A stretch of DNA of 64,000 bases from Combretum micranthum (GCA_024138025.1 JAMXBD010000113.1:62001-126000); one strand, 5' to 3'; positions 33,324-46,410 are shown, counted from the first letter of the stretch. The notes: generated by a model not told the origin, from the letters alone. Numbers and translations: made by a program.

Positions 33324-36306
33324 GATTTGCTGGATTATTATCATTATTCTATATATAGAATGTTGCCATCAAACATATATTTTAATGGGGGTCTATCTAT
33401 GAGCCTATGGGTTGTATTATGAGATACTTGATACTCTTTATTTTAAAATATTTGATGGTATGGATCTTATATATATATATATATATATATTGGTCTACTC
33501 TCTAAAGTTACCTATTTTGAAAATGTTTTGTGAAATTTATTTTCCACTGCAAATTTCAGTTGTTTCCATAATCTAATTTAACAATTTCATAATCTAAAAT
33601 TTGTTTAGCAATGATCATGATAAACTATAGATTAAATTAGCCTTAACATATAATGTGAAAGTGTTATACACGGTGGCTAGATACGCCTTGACCCTAATTC
33701 AAGGCATGACAATAATGGTATTTCCTTAGTAGGAGCATTTATAAGAAATTTATAAATAAATTATTGAATTATAATTATCAATGGTCAGGGTATGGATTAT
33801 TTTTTTTTTTTTTTGTGTCTTTGTACTGCAACTATACCATAATAATAACATTATGATTGAGGGAAATAGAATAGATATTCATCCAAAGCAAATATATAAC
33901 TAGTCTTAAGCTTTGAATTTAACAAACAAGTTCCAACTTAATATTATGTTGTATAGACCCAACTTTTTTTACATCCCTAAGCTAATGCACATTCTTTTTC
34001 CTTATATAACCAAGTCACATCTCATTGGAACTTCTTCAATGAAGTTTCACCCAGGATTAATATATATTTTACTACATATATTTCTTTTTCTTTCGTTGCA
34101 TCAGAAAGTCTCTTTTGTTGTGCTTGAAAGGACATTATACAATACTAATACTACAAGTTTCAAATTAGGGAGCTTGCAACATCGCTTGCTATTGATTTTT
34201 TTTTTTTTTTTTGGTATAAAAGCTGGACCGTCAAGGAGCTTGAAACATTGTTATATTGATGGTGAGTACATATCGCAATTTAAGTATGTGATATAAATGT
34301 TGTAAGTACATTTTTATATCACATTTATTATATGCAATAGTAGTGTAAATACTATTATTTCATTTCCTTTATACAATATAGCATTAGCATTTTGATAATT
34401 ACTTTCGTATAGTTAAGTTAGTATATTTTTCTAAAAAGAAAATAATATATCATCTAATGAATAGCTAAACTAGATTTCTAACCAGCTAATGACCTTATAG
34501 CTAAGTGACATCTTCCCTGATCTCTCAAGTGAGAGATACCAAGATTGAAAATTTATATTAGTAACATACCATCATTCCAAGAATCTTTTCAAGACCAATA
34601 TGATCAAGAAAATAAAATTGATAAAAATGGTACCTAAACTTTTTTAAAAAGTTTAATCGGGTACCTAAAGTTTGATATTAAACAATTTGGTACCTAAACT
34701 TTTACAAAAAAATTCAATTAGAAACCTAAAGTTTGGTTTTGAATAATTTGGTTCTTGAAAGTAAGTTTTTACATTCATTTTTGCTTATTTGATTGAACTT
34801 GCTTCAAGTAAGAAAAATATAAACAAAAAATTACTTCAAGTACCAAATTATTCAAAACCAAGCTTTAGGTATCTAATTGAACTTAGAATAGTATTAAAAA
34901 TAGTATCTAAACTTTTTGTTCTATAAGAGATTGATAAATGAACAATCAAATAGCAATTCATGAGGATAGTGGCATATATTATTATTCATTATATTGGGTG
35001 TTTAAAATACAAGTAAACATTACTATAATAACTTTATAAAAACTAAGGGCAAATGGAATTGTTATTAACCCACAATGAGCACATAGATAGTCTTGAGCTT
35101 TGAATTAAAGGATCAAGTTCCAACTCGACATTATATTGTCTCGACTCAACTCTTTACATTCGTAATCTAATGCATTTCTTTGTATTTGGAATCTTTTCTC
35201 ATTTGGAACTTTTTTAATAAAGTTTTAAGTATGATTAATTAATATTTCATAACATGATTAATTGACTTCTTATGACTGAAGCCTAACATCTGTCACTTCT
35301 GCCAAACCTATTCTTAAGTTTGGTTGGTGGAATAGTACATCAAGAAATTGTCATTACTACAAAATGAGAAATTGTAATTGCTCATAAAAGGAAATGAATA
35401 TATCTACCCATTGATAATTCTCTAGCTTGTTTTAGGCTTCTCTAGTATATTTCCATATATGCCCATAAAAACCTTGCCTAAAAGTCAAAAAATGGATTTT
35501 TTTGATAGTATGTTTGTCATGCCACAAGGGTACTCTAGTAGAAGTAAACAAGTCACACCTGAATATTATCACTAGATTACCTCCGGAGAGTGGTATGTTT
35601 TCTAAAATAACAAGATAATTTAGTTGCTTCTATAAGAAATGATAAATACACGTAAGAAATAAATTAGTAAATAACTGCCATCTTAATCATAAAGTATCAT
35701 AATTTATTACAAACCATGCAGTCTTTTTGTAATTCTCTACATACATAACTGATAAGATATTACTAGCTAATTCATTCTAGGAAAATATAAGCCATTAATC
35801 CCAAATAGAACCATAGGCTTCCAGCTCTTAAGCCCTTATCGGAGCCATATTTATGGAAATAACTAACCAAGGTCGAAGCGTAAACCTGAAAATGTTATGG
35901 GAGTGTGAGCGAAACTGTAAGGACCCGCTATCATCCTTATAATTAAAATAGGCGATAACAGTTCCCCAACCAGATATAACCTGTAAGATTATATGTAAGG
36001 TTGTTTAAAAGAATTGTTTGAGGAATTGTTTATCCAATTCCACATAGTTAATATAATAGAAACCATAATTTTTTGAAAATTTTTAACAAAATACACTACT
36101 CCATTATCATATTTCGCAAAAGAAGCAAACTTAAGTCATACATAGCTAAGTACATATATATATATACATATATTACATCCAAAGGCTTCTTACAAGCCTT
36201 AACAAAATTACATATATAAAATTCAACTAAAACCTTAAATACAACCACAAGACTAACATAACTATTCTATTACAAAAATTGGATTCCACCAATTCTAAGG
36301 TCATAT

Positions 36307-36386
36307 CTAGTCCTCCAAATCATCAAGAAAATCCTCGAAATCGGTTCCATACCCTATACTCATGTAAAACTCGTTGGATTCATCAC
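36307..36386 (-). other. Candidate LTR terminal micro-exon in the nested solo LTR
   Basis: On the minus strand ACCATTTTAG is followed by 80 bases: two bases, 25 sense codons and TAG. The peptide is acidic and contains GYGTDFEDFLDDLED, close to the version at 33238-33323. Phase at the acceptor is the same. Confidence 0.45.
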
Positions 36387-37149
36387 CTAAAATGGTTAAA
36401 ATATGAGCCAAAGGCCCAGTACACAAGTAACGAATACAAATGCAAAGTGATTCATACATGCTTAAGCTAAATGAGAAATGCAACAACCAATAATTTATTA
36501 TTTAATCTTTAGTTATTCATTCAACATGGGAGTATTAAAACTTCGAGCAATAAGGATCTAGTATTATGTCCGCCTTCCAAAGTGGTCCCTACTGTTCATA
36601 CAGACTAGGCAGCCCCACCTTCCGGCGTAGCCCGTAATACTAGGGGATCCTGAGTAACGCATCACGACGCTCAGGGGGTTGATATGAGTAGCTCGGATAC
36701 TCATATCTCCTAAATAATTCTATCCAATAACGAGAAAGTACCCTGCCCCCAATCTAAGTAAGGTGCCGCTCTCCGAACTAGATTCAACGGCAAACAAGGA
36801 CAATCAACACTCATCAATTAATAAAATTTTCTTAATTTAGAGTAATTTCATTTGATGCCTACCCTGGCAAAGAAACAAGCAAGTTACTGCGTACCTGAGA
36901 TAGCTCGGGAACTAATGGGGTTGGCCGAACGAGGATCTATCACTGTTTAAGACAATATTAAATTTCCTACTTAGTTTAAGCACTAATTAATTAGTTGCAA
37001 ATATAATTAATCAAAGAAATTCAAATACAATGTCATAATAGAACATTTAAACATCCTATTATATCATATAACACTTAACAAATATTTAATTGATCATATA
37101 CTAAGCTTTGGAAAATTTTGAAGAAAGTTTTTGATAATGAAAAATGCAA

Positions 37150-37640
37150 GGGATACATCAGCCTTCAACGCAGGCGATGTTGAACCGGTGCACAATACAC
37201 TAAAGTTCAACACTTCCCAACACTGGTAGCGTTCCAGGATACACAGTAGCCTTCAGCCTACGCCGACGGCTTTGAGCTGGTGTAGACTACAACTCTAAAT
37301 TTCCAAAAATTTCCGAGAGTTACACGGGGTTGGTGCATGCCGATGAATATCCCTAACACCGGTAACGTATCCATGCCAACACTTTGGATCCTATGCCGAC
37401 GACCTTAAGTTCGGTGTTAAAAATTATGATTCTGTTCTCGTTCCACACCGCCTCTATGTTGACGGCGTTGGAACTCTAATAGCCCGCGTAAGTTTTGAAA
37501 TATAAACACCGGCAGACTTTTCTAGCGAAAGCCGGTAGCGTTTCAAGCAGCTTTAAAAGAATCGATTATGTTCACTTTCAACACCGCCTATACACCGGCA
37601 GCGTTGAAGTGCCAAATGCCGACGTACGTTCAAAAACAGA
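37150..37640. repeat. CpG-rich tract with dispersed GCCGACGTT-like motifs
   Basis: Short variants such as ACGCCGACGGC, ACCGGTAACG, GCCGGTAGCGTTT, ACACCGGCAGCGTTG and GCCGACGTACG recur about every 40 bases in an otherwise AT-rich LTR. Comparable tracts lie in gypsy2 LTRs at about 39995-40290 and 49865-50170. Confidence 0.6.
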
Positions 37641-39275
37641 CCTATTCGAAAAGAGCTCATTTCCCCTGTTTTTCACTTTGAAACTTCTAACCTACAACAC
37701 TTTTAATCCTTCTTCAAGTTCATTTTTAGCTTCATATACTATCTCCTATCTACACTAGTCAATCCTAGCAACTTAAAACATTAAATCAACACATTAAACC
37801 ACTTCAAATCCCATTCCACTCATCCTCAATTTCAACTACTCAATTAAACATTATTCCTCCCCAACACTTCATATAACTACTACAACATATAAACAAATTC
37901 ACAATAACAAAACATAATCTAACATATCAATGAACCAAACAACTAAAAAGACATTAAACTCATTCTACTAAAGATCTCTCACATATATACTATAAGAAAG
38001 GATGAGTAAGCCTTAGCTTGGAGAGATTTTTGATTCCATAAACTTGGTGTTATTCTTTAGGTTATGGCTTGTAACTTGGAGGAAAGAAAAAGAGAAAAGG
38101 AAAGGAAGAAGATGAAAATTTGCATGGAATGGGAGGGCTGCCAAAAGAGGGCTCAATTAAGCAAAGTTTGGACTTATTATTATCTTAAGTTTGACTTTTA
38201 AGGCATAATAGACTGGGTTGAATTTAGGTTACTTTAGAGCTCATTTGGGTGCAATTTAAGCATGAAAATTGGGCTTAATTTGAGAAAATTTCTATCAACT
38301 ATTTATTAAACAATTCAAAAGTTGATTTTATAAATTTGAACATAACACAAACATATTAATGCATAAAAGACACAAATATTCATTACACTATGCACACCTT
38401 AATACATACAATACAATAATATTAATTTCATTATACTACACATATACAAAATGACACACATTCAACACATGCACTAATTATATTATTCATGCACATATAT
38501 CTCATTTCAAATCATATGTCATCTCAATAACATATTAGATTATAAATTAGGAAATCCATGGCTATTTCTGAAACTACGGCTTAGTGAATAACAAGACATA
38601 TTACACATCAAGCAAGTTAATAACAAATCGTATGTTATGCAGTCACTCAAACATATACTCAGATACAAGCTTGGATGATCTAGAATCCAAACAGGAAAAA
38701 GATTTACACCTTCTTTTTAAGGTTGAAGAACATTTACTTTATGACCCACCTGCCCATGAGAGACTAAGTTTACAGGAAAATCAACGATTTTTCGTCTTAA
38801 AGTTATGACTTTAAATTTAGTAATTGTTTTAACTGACCATTTCCTGTATCCATCCTTAGAAACTTCCTAAGTATTAATCATTTTACAACGATACTATAAG
38901 AAAACCTTGGAAGAACTAATACTTTAGAAAAACCAAGCATTAACAGAGAACCGAAATATTAATACGTAACAGGCTATCACTCGTTTATATGTGTAACAAT
39001 GCAGTACGTGCAATGCATGACCAAATTATTTTAATAAGTCAATAGTTCTTATTCAATTTCATGGTGGTCATACATTACACATAATAATCATCATACTACT
39101 TCACATCATCATACCATTGTATTATCACTTTTGTAATGATAGATTAACAATCATACAATCAGATCACAACACATTTCAATCAAAACATTCATATTATTAT
39201 CTTTACATTTCATATTCAGCTACTTATAAGCACAAACAGTATAATATGACTGAATTACTCATCTGCCCATAGAGA

Positions 39276-39322
39276 CTAGTCATAGTAATCTGTCGGAAGA
39301 TCTTCTATGGTATCAAAGTCAC
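39276..39322 (-). other. Candidate LTR micro-exon in gypsy2 3' LTR
   Basis: On the minus strand ATCTCAATAG is followed by two bases, 14 sense codons (DFDTIEDLPTDYYD) and TAG. A strong donor lies 1.28 kb upstream at 40606. In the 5' LTR the corresponding AG has decayed (near 49215). Confidence 0.4.
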
Positions 39323-39902
39323 CTATTGAGATGAATAAAATATTCTTCAATATAACATAGATTATAAAACTAAACTCCTATATGTGTCTAGTGTCCTAAA
39401 TTGATATTTGGCTTGGTTTCTATTACTTATTTTGGTCATTTAATGGTCTTATGATAACATTTATCAATTAATCTTTATTTTCATGTAGCTTGCCTTAGTC
39501 TTGCTTGATATTTATATACATTTATCTAGTATTTGAAAAATTGATATTTAACAATTTATATTTTATAGTTATTATTACTATTTTTATGTTATTCTCTATC
39601 TGACTTATTATAGTAACTCATGTTTGTTTATTATTGTTTAGTGTCGTCGTGCTTCTCTTAATCTACTTCATACAATTATTTTGTCATTTTTAGAAGTCAC
39701 ATTATTCATAAATTTAGCTTGTTTTAATTTTCATTCTTATCTATTTATCTATATAAAAGAAATATTTGATAGTTATAGTTGCTAATAATATTTAATATTT
39801 CCCTATAGTTTTAGGATTTTAGGATTTATTGAAAATTAAACATATTGTTATTCTAAGTATTTGTATTTACTTTATTTCTTAGTAAATTATGTTTTGATAG
39901 AC

Positions 39903-39933
<31 letters not shown>

Positions 39934-41730
39934 GTTTATATTTATTATATAAATATCATATCAGTGTAATACAGACTTTACATAAGAAAAACATGTTTGT
40001 ATATCGACTCCTACGCTGTTGGCGTTGAAACCTAGATGCCGACGTTCTTGAGTTTTACATTTTATTTCATATCAAGTTGCGTTGGCCTGTAAGCCACCAG
40101 CTTTCCCACATACGCCGGACTATACGCTGCCGACATATACCTCTAGTTAGCCAGCGTTCGTTCATTTTACATAAAAAAAAAAAAAAAATTTACGTAACTT
40201 CTGTTCTAGTGTAAGCTGTCTCAATACCGCCGGCATACTCTCGTATGTCGCCGGCATTGAACGTGTACACAACCGGCCTATGAGCAGTGTTGACATTGTT
40301 CATCATCTTCTCTGATGAACCAAATCGTATTTCTCCAATTTTCTATGTTATAATCATTCCCAAATCATTCCTAAATGTTTCTATTGTACATATATATACA
40401 TACATCAACTCATAACGCATACATGTATTTAATCTTTAATTTTTGAATTTGGAAAAGTGCAACTAGGGTTTAGCTTCATTACCTTGTTTGATCCGATTTA
40501 TGAGTTGTTGAAGCTTGGATTTGTATTGGTTCAAATCCTAGGAATGTCAAAAAAAGTTTTAGCTTATTACTTTAACAAGGAACTAACTTAAACTAAATTA
40601 ACTTACCTTGGAAACCTTGCTCGAGTGTTTTAATTGAGGAATGTTTCTTGATCCAAGCTACTAATGTTTGTAACGAATTTGGTTCGGTTTTGAGAATAGT
40701 TTATTCTGGTTTCTGTGATAGTTTGGATTGGAGAATTTCAGACTTTATTGTTCTTGTTTGCTTTCTCATTATTATGTATAAACGTATATATACAGAAGAA
40801 AGGAAGGAGAAGAAGAAGAAATAAGTAGTATCTTACCCGAGAATTCATCCAGATTTTTTCTCATATTTCACTATTTGACTAAGTTGTTCTTGCTGCATTT
40901 AATGAGCTCCTTAGTTGGCTTCACTTGATTGGGTGGTGTGTGTTTTGTTTTGACAATTTGGAGCAAATTTAGACTAAGTGGTGTGAAGAATTCGGCTCTC
41001 TTTCCATCTAAGAAATCCTCAGCCCACAATTTGCACAACTTGCACCGAAATGTGACTAAGTTTGTAAAGAAAATATTATTATATTTATTATTTAACGATT
41101 ATATTAGTTTTTGGGTAATATATTAAGTTAATCGGGTATAATTATGATAATTAATTAAGAGTTTTATCTCCAAAAATTTATAAAGAGTTCTAAAAATTTT
41201 CCAGTTTGTTATTAAGTTCAACTTTGGGTTTAAAGTTTACGCGATAAATTATTTTTAGAATTTTATCTCTTGCAATTAGGGTTTTATAAGTTTAATAGGT
41301 AAATTTTTGTTTTAGCCTCTAATAGCTTAAGAATTTACTAACTAGAATAATAGTGTGATCCAAATATTTATTTGAAGTCTAGTTTATTAGTTATACATAT
41401 GTTTATGTTTTTATTGTGTATTCATAATCCTAATGGTTCATCTATAAATTATCGTTTTCTAACTATAAGCATTATTGAATATCTACTTTTCAATAAATTT
41501 GAAATCTTAGTTAGGTTATTTTTTTATCTTGAATTTTCGATACCCATTATGAAATCTTATTAGTAATCTTAACTACTAACTAGATAACTTTGTTTTAGGG
41601 TTTGAAATTATATACATGCTCATTTCTACTTGTGGTTTAATTCTAAGGTCTTGATTGAGTCCTATATTATCATTCTATTTTCTATTTTTATATTTTCACC
41701 TATTTCGATTTGTATGAAAAATCTCGAAGT

Positions 41731-42270
41731 TTACGTTCTCCCCCCCTTAAAAAAGGCTTTGTCCCCCAAGCTTGCATGTGTACCTAAATTTTCAAATAGA
41801 TGAGGATAGCTTTTCCTGATCTCGTTCTCTAATTCCCAAGTCATTTCTTCAGTTCGGAAATCCCATAACACTTTGACATAACGGATCTCTTTATTTCGGA
41901 GAGTTTGCACTTTTTTGTTTATTATCTCAACAGGTTGCTTCTCATAGCTCAAGTTGTCTTTTAGATTAATTGGTTCCAACTCAACCACTTTATCTAGATC
42001 TGGTATATACTTTCTTAATACTGATACATGGAAAACGTTATGTATACCAAATAAGTTTGGAGGCAATGCCAGACGATATGCCAGATTTCCAACTCTTTCC
42101 AATATCTCGAATGGTCCAATATATCGAGGACTCAATTTTCCTTTTGTTTGTCCACTATGAAGGCTTTTGATTGGACTTATCTTCAGGTGGACATGTTCTC
42201 ATTCAGAAAACTCTATTTCCCTTCTTTTTAAGTCTGCTCAGCTCTTTTGTCTGTCTTGAGCTTCTTTCAT
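41731..42270 (-). pseudogene. gypsy2 integrase tail with chromodomain
   Basis: One open frame (42135-41731) covers LSPRYIGPFEILERVGNLAY, HNVFHVSVLRKYIPD and the chromodomain RNKEIRYVKVLWDF, TWELENEIRKSYPHLF. It is better preserved than the same part of gypsy1. A frameshift separates it from the core upstream. Confidence 0.85.
41736..41750 (-). other. gypsy2 polypurine tract
   Basis: The minus strand reads AAGGGGGGGAGAA directly before the 3' LTR, a clear plus-strand primer tract. Confidence 0.8.
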
Positions 42271-42273
42271 TTT

Positions 42274-43330
42274 TCATTTTATCACAATGACCTTATCTAT
42301 TGTCTCTTGTACCAATTCAGGTCCAATCATTACTTTCTCCAAATTATCCCAGAATAATGGTGACCAAAATTTCCTATCATATAATGCTTCATATGGTGGC
42401 ATTTCGATACTCGAATGATAACTATTATTGTATGCGAATTCCACCAATGGTAAGTGTTGATCCCAATTTCCTTTGAATTCCAAAATACAAGATCTCAACA
42501 TGTCCTCTAAGGTCTGAATAGTTCTCTCGGTTTGCCCATCAGTTTGAGGATGGTAAGCCGCATTGAACTTTAGTTGCGTTCCTAAGGCTTTTTGCAATAC
42601 TTGCCATAATCTAGAAACAAACCATGGATCTCGATCTGACACTATACCCGCTGGTATACCATGTAATCTCACAATCTCCTTTAGATATATTTATGCCAAC
42701 TTTTCTAATGGATATGTCATGTTAATTGGCAAGAAATGAGCTGATTTAGTGAGTCTATCCACAATGACCCAAACAACATCATGGCCATATTTGTCTTATA
42801 TATGAACATACAAAATCCATAGTATTTGATCCCATTTCCATTTTGGAATTGGTAACGGTTTCAGTAATCCACCAGGTCTTTGCTGTTCAGCTTTTACCCT
42901 TTGACACACATCACATTAGCAACAAATTTTGCAATATTCTTTTTCATTCCATTCTACCAATATGCCCTTTTCAAAACTTGGAACGTCTTTGTTTCTCCTG
43001 GATGCATAGAATATCCAAATAATGTGCTTCATGCATTAACTCCTTCCTCAAGCTTTCATTGTATGGCACACACAATCTTTTGCTCATTCTTAACACTTCT
43101 TCATCATCCACATGAAAATCCTTATATTTCCCTTGGAATATTCCTCATTTAATCTCTTGGATTTCAATATCCTCTTTATGAGCTTCCTTAATTCGTTGGA
43201 GTAAAGTAGGTTCCAAAATCAAGTTTCCTAATTTAGCTTCCAAACCTTGCATTGAAAACTCCACGTTTAATTTCTCAAATTCTTTGATGAGTTCTTTTGC
43301 TCCGTTAACATTGAGTCTACTCTCCATAAT
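42274..43330 (-). pseudogene. gypsy2 integrase core and zinc-binding region
   Basis: The core retains [38 protein letters not shown] and [19 protein letters not shown]. The first catalytic Asp region and the HHCC module lie in broken frames at about 42700-43100. Stops and frame changes make it non-functional as given. Confidence 0.82.
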
Positions 43331-44500
43331 TTTTACGACTTAATGCATCAGCCACAGCATTCACTTTGCCAGGATAATAGTTGATAGTCAGATCATAATC
43401 TTTAATTAATTCCAACCATCTTCTTTGTCTCATGTTCAACTCCTTTGTGTAAATATATACTTCAGACTCTTGTGATTTGTATATATTTCACATTTCTGTC
43501 CATACAGATAATGACGCCAAATTTTGAGTGCAAATACAATAGCAGCTAACTCCAAATCATGAGTGGGTAATTCATCTCATGTGCTTTTAACTGTCTAGAA
43601 GCATATGCTATTACCTTCCCGTTTTGCATAAGTACACATCCTAAACCATTTCTGCATGCATCACTATAGACAGTATATAGATCCTTGTCAATTAGGCAGA
43701 ACCAATATTGGTGCCGATACTAACCTCCTTTTCAATTCTTGGAAACTTTGTTCACGTTGATCATTCCACTCAAATTTCTCATTTTTCTTTGTCAATTGCG
43801 TTAGTGGTCGTGCAATCTTTGAGAAGTCTTGTACAAATTTCCGGTAATACCCTAATCCCAAGAAACTCCTAACTTCTGTAACAGTTTCAGGTCTTTTCCA
43901 TTCCACAATAGTTTTAACTTTTGCAGGATCAACCGTTATTCCTTCACGGAAATAATATGTCCAAGGAATGATATACTTCTAAGCCAAAATTCGCATTTAG
44001 ACAGTTTGGCATACAGCTTATTGTCTCTCAGTTTCTGTAATACACTCCTCAAGTGCTCATCGTGTTGCTCTTCAGTAGATGAATATACTAATATATCGTC
44101 TATGAAAACAATCACACCGATATCCAACAAAGGTCTAAAAATACGTTCATCAAATCCATGAAAATTACAGGTGCATTGGTTAGTCCAAATGGCATGACCA
44201 AAAATTCATAATGACCATACCTAGTTCGGAATGCAGTCTTTGGTACTTCTTTCACCTTAATTCGATTTGATGATATCCTAACTTTAAATCAATTCGAGAA
44301 AATACCCTTGCTCCTCTCAATTGATCAAAGAGATCATCAATTCTCGGTAAAGGATATTTGTTCTTGATAGTCACTCTATTTAATTCTCTATAATCAATAT
44401 AGAGTCTCATTAAACCATCTTTCTTCTTAACAAACAATACGGTGCTCCCCATGGGGAAACACTGGGTCTGATAAATCCTTTATCCAACAATTCTTGCAAT
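43330..44500 (-). pseudogene. gypsy2 reverse transcriptase and RNase H
   Basis: RT motifs are [30 protein letters not shown] and [13 protein letters not shown], followed by [18 protein letters not shown]. RNase H begins [20 protein letters not shown] and continues in broken frames to about 43330. The family assignment is secure; the reading frame is interrupted several times. Confidence 0.88.
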
Positions 44501-44522
44501 TGCACCTTTAATTCTTTCAATT

Positions 44523-45120
44523 CTACCGGTGCCATGCGATATGGAGCTTTTGATACTGGTTCTGTTCCAGTATCAAATCAATTGAAAATTCCACTTCTCT
44601 GTGTGAGGGTAATCCCGGTAATTCATCTGGAAATACATCCGGATATTCACACACTATTCTGATAGTATGAATATCTAATGCTTTGGATTCACCCTCGGTT
44701 GTTCCAAGAATACACCCGTTTAACTCCATATCTTCTTCATTTTCCACTTCAATTGATGTTATCCTATTCTCAACTCCTTTGATTATCTCACCCCTATATT
44801 CCTTTCTTTCTCCTTGATTATTGACAAAAGATATCATTTTAAGACAACAATCAACTTTCGCTTTTATAGCAGTTAACCAGGTCATACCCAGAATAATATC
44901 ATATTTTTGCATATCTACCATGATCAAATCAGTAATTGATTCCTGATTTCCAATCTTTAATGGACAACTCTTTATCATCTCCTGTTATCACTAAGTCTCC
45001 TGTTGGCGTTAACTCTCAATTCTTTACTCATGGTTTCGGTTGGTAATCCTATACGCCTTGCTAATCCAGCATTTATGAAAGAATGTTGCTTCCGTGTCAA
45101 ATAAAGCATACGCAGTCTAA
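44523..45120 (-). pseudogene. gypsy2 protease and RT N-terminus
   Basis: The long frame 44978-44523 contains MQKYDIILGMTWLTAIKAKV of the protease C-terminal half and EYPDVFPDELPGLPSHREVE, the conserved linker before RT. The catalytic Asp part lies upstream in another frame near 45060-45120. Confidence 0.8.
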
Positions 45121-45223
45121 TCTCTCACTTGAATTGATCATTTATCATTTATTAATTTCACGTTATTTTCAATTCATAAGGGCTTCTATTGTGCATCTAA
45201 TCGTGTTTGTGTCTAATACAACT

Positions 45224-46410
45224 TTAAATAAACAATATGTAACTACATACCTGCAATGAGACCATAATCATCAGGTCAACTTCTTCCCATATATTTTCTT
45301 CATCTTCCTTCCATCTCCACATCCTCAACCGGATTCCCATACATAGCAAAGACTCTAGCCGTTGTACTAGCTTTGCTAGTATTGGCATTTCCATTTTTCG
45401 ATCCTGCAACTCCAACCATTCCTCTAGGCTGTGAAGATCCAGTATGTATTCACTTTCTGTGGACAGTTGTTGATATATGGCCAACTTTGTTACATACAAA
45501 ACAGGTTGTAATCTTTCTTTTTGGACAATTATTTGCCATGTGTCCTTTCTCCACAATAGTAACATTTGTGTTGCAATTGTGGACACTCCCTTGGATAATG
45601 AGAACCTTGCATTTCCAACATGTAACATTGTTCTTCCCAATTACTCCTCCTTTGTTCACACTGAAAGGTTTGAAAAATTTAATCTTCTTAGGCACAAGAC
45701 TTGCCATAGAACCATCATATGTTCTCTTCCCAAAAATTGGTCCTTTCTTCTTATACCTTTCAATTTCATATCTCCTTGCTCGTTCAATGATTCAGCTTTT
45801 TCTATCATAGCCATGAAGTTATCGACTTCAAATTCAGCAAGTCTTCTCTGGAAATAAGGTTCTAACCCAGCCATGAAAGTTTGTCTCTTTAGCTCATCAC
45901 TGTCCCGATAAGCATCTGGAGCAAACTGTAACAACCGATTGAACTCATGTTCATACTCATCAATTGTCTTACTTCCTTGTGTCAAATTCATCAGGTCAGT
46001 GCTATACTTTGCTTTTAACTACTGGGAAATATTCCTTCAAAAATTCCCATCTAAACACTTCCCAAGTGGTCAGTTGTGGCAAACTTCGTTGTTTTGAGTT
46101 TCACCATATCCTTGCTCTTAATCTTAGCAAATAAGTTCCATACGGTACCCTCAGAGCTTCAGGTACTTGGAAAACATCAAGGGACCACTCAATCTGAGCT
46201 AGCCTATCCTCAGCTTCTTCTGGCTTTTCAAGTAGTCCTTCAAAGTACCTGTTGCATTTAATGAATTCTGCAACAAGTTCCTCTGCGGACGTAAAGGTGG
46301 TGGGTGGTGGCAATTCTTGTTCATATCGGGGGTCTTTGCACCTCGGCAGCAGATTCATCAGGGTTCATGGTCCATTTTTGTGAAATTGAACCAGTGCAGT
46401 ATGCCTTTCA
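45224..46410 (-). pseudogene. gypsy2 gag with zinc knuckles
   Basis: N-terminal gag sequence (46358-46101: AEDRLAQIEWSLDVFQVPEA) is followed by QGSKTIDEYEHEFNRLLQFA and LKRQTFMAGLEPYFQRRL (45991-45656). Zinc knuckles lie near 45450-45620 (KGHMANNCPKRKITTCFVC then NKVGHIS). Frames change several times. Confidence 0.82.

Larger units (their letters stand above)
13335..33711 (+). mobile_element. Solo LTR (TGAAATACCC..GGCATGACA), split by gypsy1
   Basis: This insertion begins TGAAATACCC, ends GGCATGACA, and is flanked by the 5-base duplication ATAAT (13330-13334 and 33712-33716). The other tandem copy has the uninterrupted site near 54747 (GATAACAATGGT). Without the 16.7-kb gypsy1 insertion it is about 3.7 kb. 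It contains no gag-pol genes, so it is a solo LTR. The 5' TGAAATA and the acidic micro-exon near its 3' end relate it to the LTRs at 1-522 and 35916-38569. A plausible splice donor at 31196 (TCAA|GTAAGT) and acceptor at 33237 lie inside it. Confidence 0.8.
11216..34560 (+). repeat. Tandem unit copy A (about 3 kb of host sequence plus insertions)
   Basis: Host sequence at 11216-13334 and 33717-34560 is collinear with copy B (34620-35514, 51600-52656, 54487-55120, 57985-58430). Shared markers in order include TACTTTAACTTTTTTGC-like A/T text, GGTTGGTGGAATAGTA, GGCTAAGGCTAATAGCTT, TTCATGACCCATCCTAGTA, AATTATCAATGGT and GTGCTTGAAAGGACATTATA. No conserved reading frame is found between the copies, so the unit looks non-coding. 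All of 13335-33711 is inserted retrotransposon sequence. Confidence 0.8.
35916..38569 (-). mobile_element. Reverse-oriented solo LTR nested in gypsy2 3' LTR
   Basis: It is flanked by a perfect duplication GAAAC (35911-35915 and 38570-38574); the other gypsy2 LTR near 48431 gives the empty site (GCGAAACCACGGC). On the minus strand it begins AGAAATAGCC and ends GGGTCCTTACA. The start aligns with TGAAATACCC of the LTR at 13335, so the terminal T of TG appears mutated to A. It carries the acidic micro-exon (36386-36307) and a CpG-rich tract with repeated GCCGACGT-like motifs (about 37150-37640). Confidence 0.82.
35515..41735 (-). repeat. gypsy2 3' LTR, interrupted by a solo LTR
   Basis: It runs from TGTCATGCCACAAGGG to AGTTTACG and pairs with 48055-51599. 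The stretch 35916-38569 plus one GAAAC is an insertion. TATA-like TATATATA at 40785-40792, a perfect donor CCAAG|GTAAGT at 40606 and an acceptor at 39323 lie on the minus strand. An (AT)n run is at 39903-39927. Confidence 0.88.

Noticed and set aside
33913..34296. Plus-strand frame of 127 codons in tandem copy A
   Set aside because: The duplicate sequence at about 54970-55120 and 57985-58150 does not keep the frame open, and a poly-T tract supplies part of the frame. There is no sign of selection.
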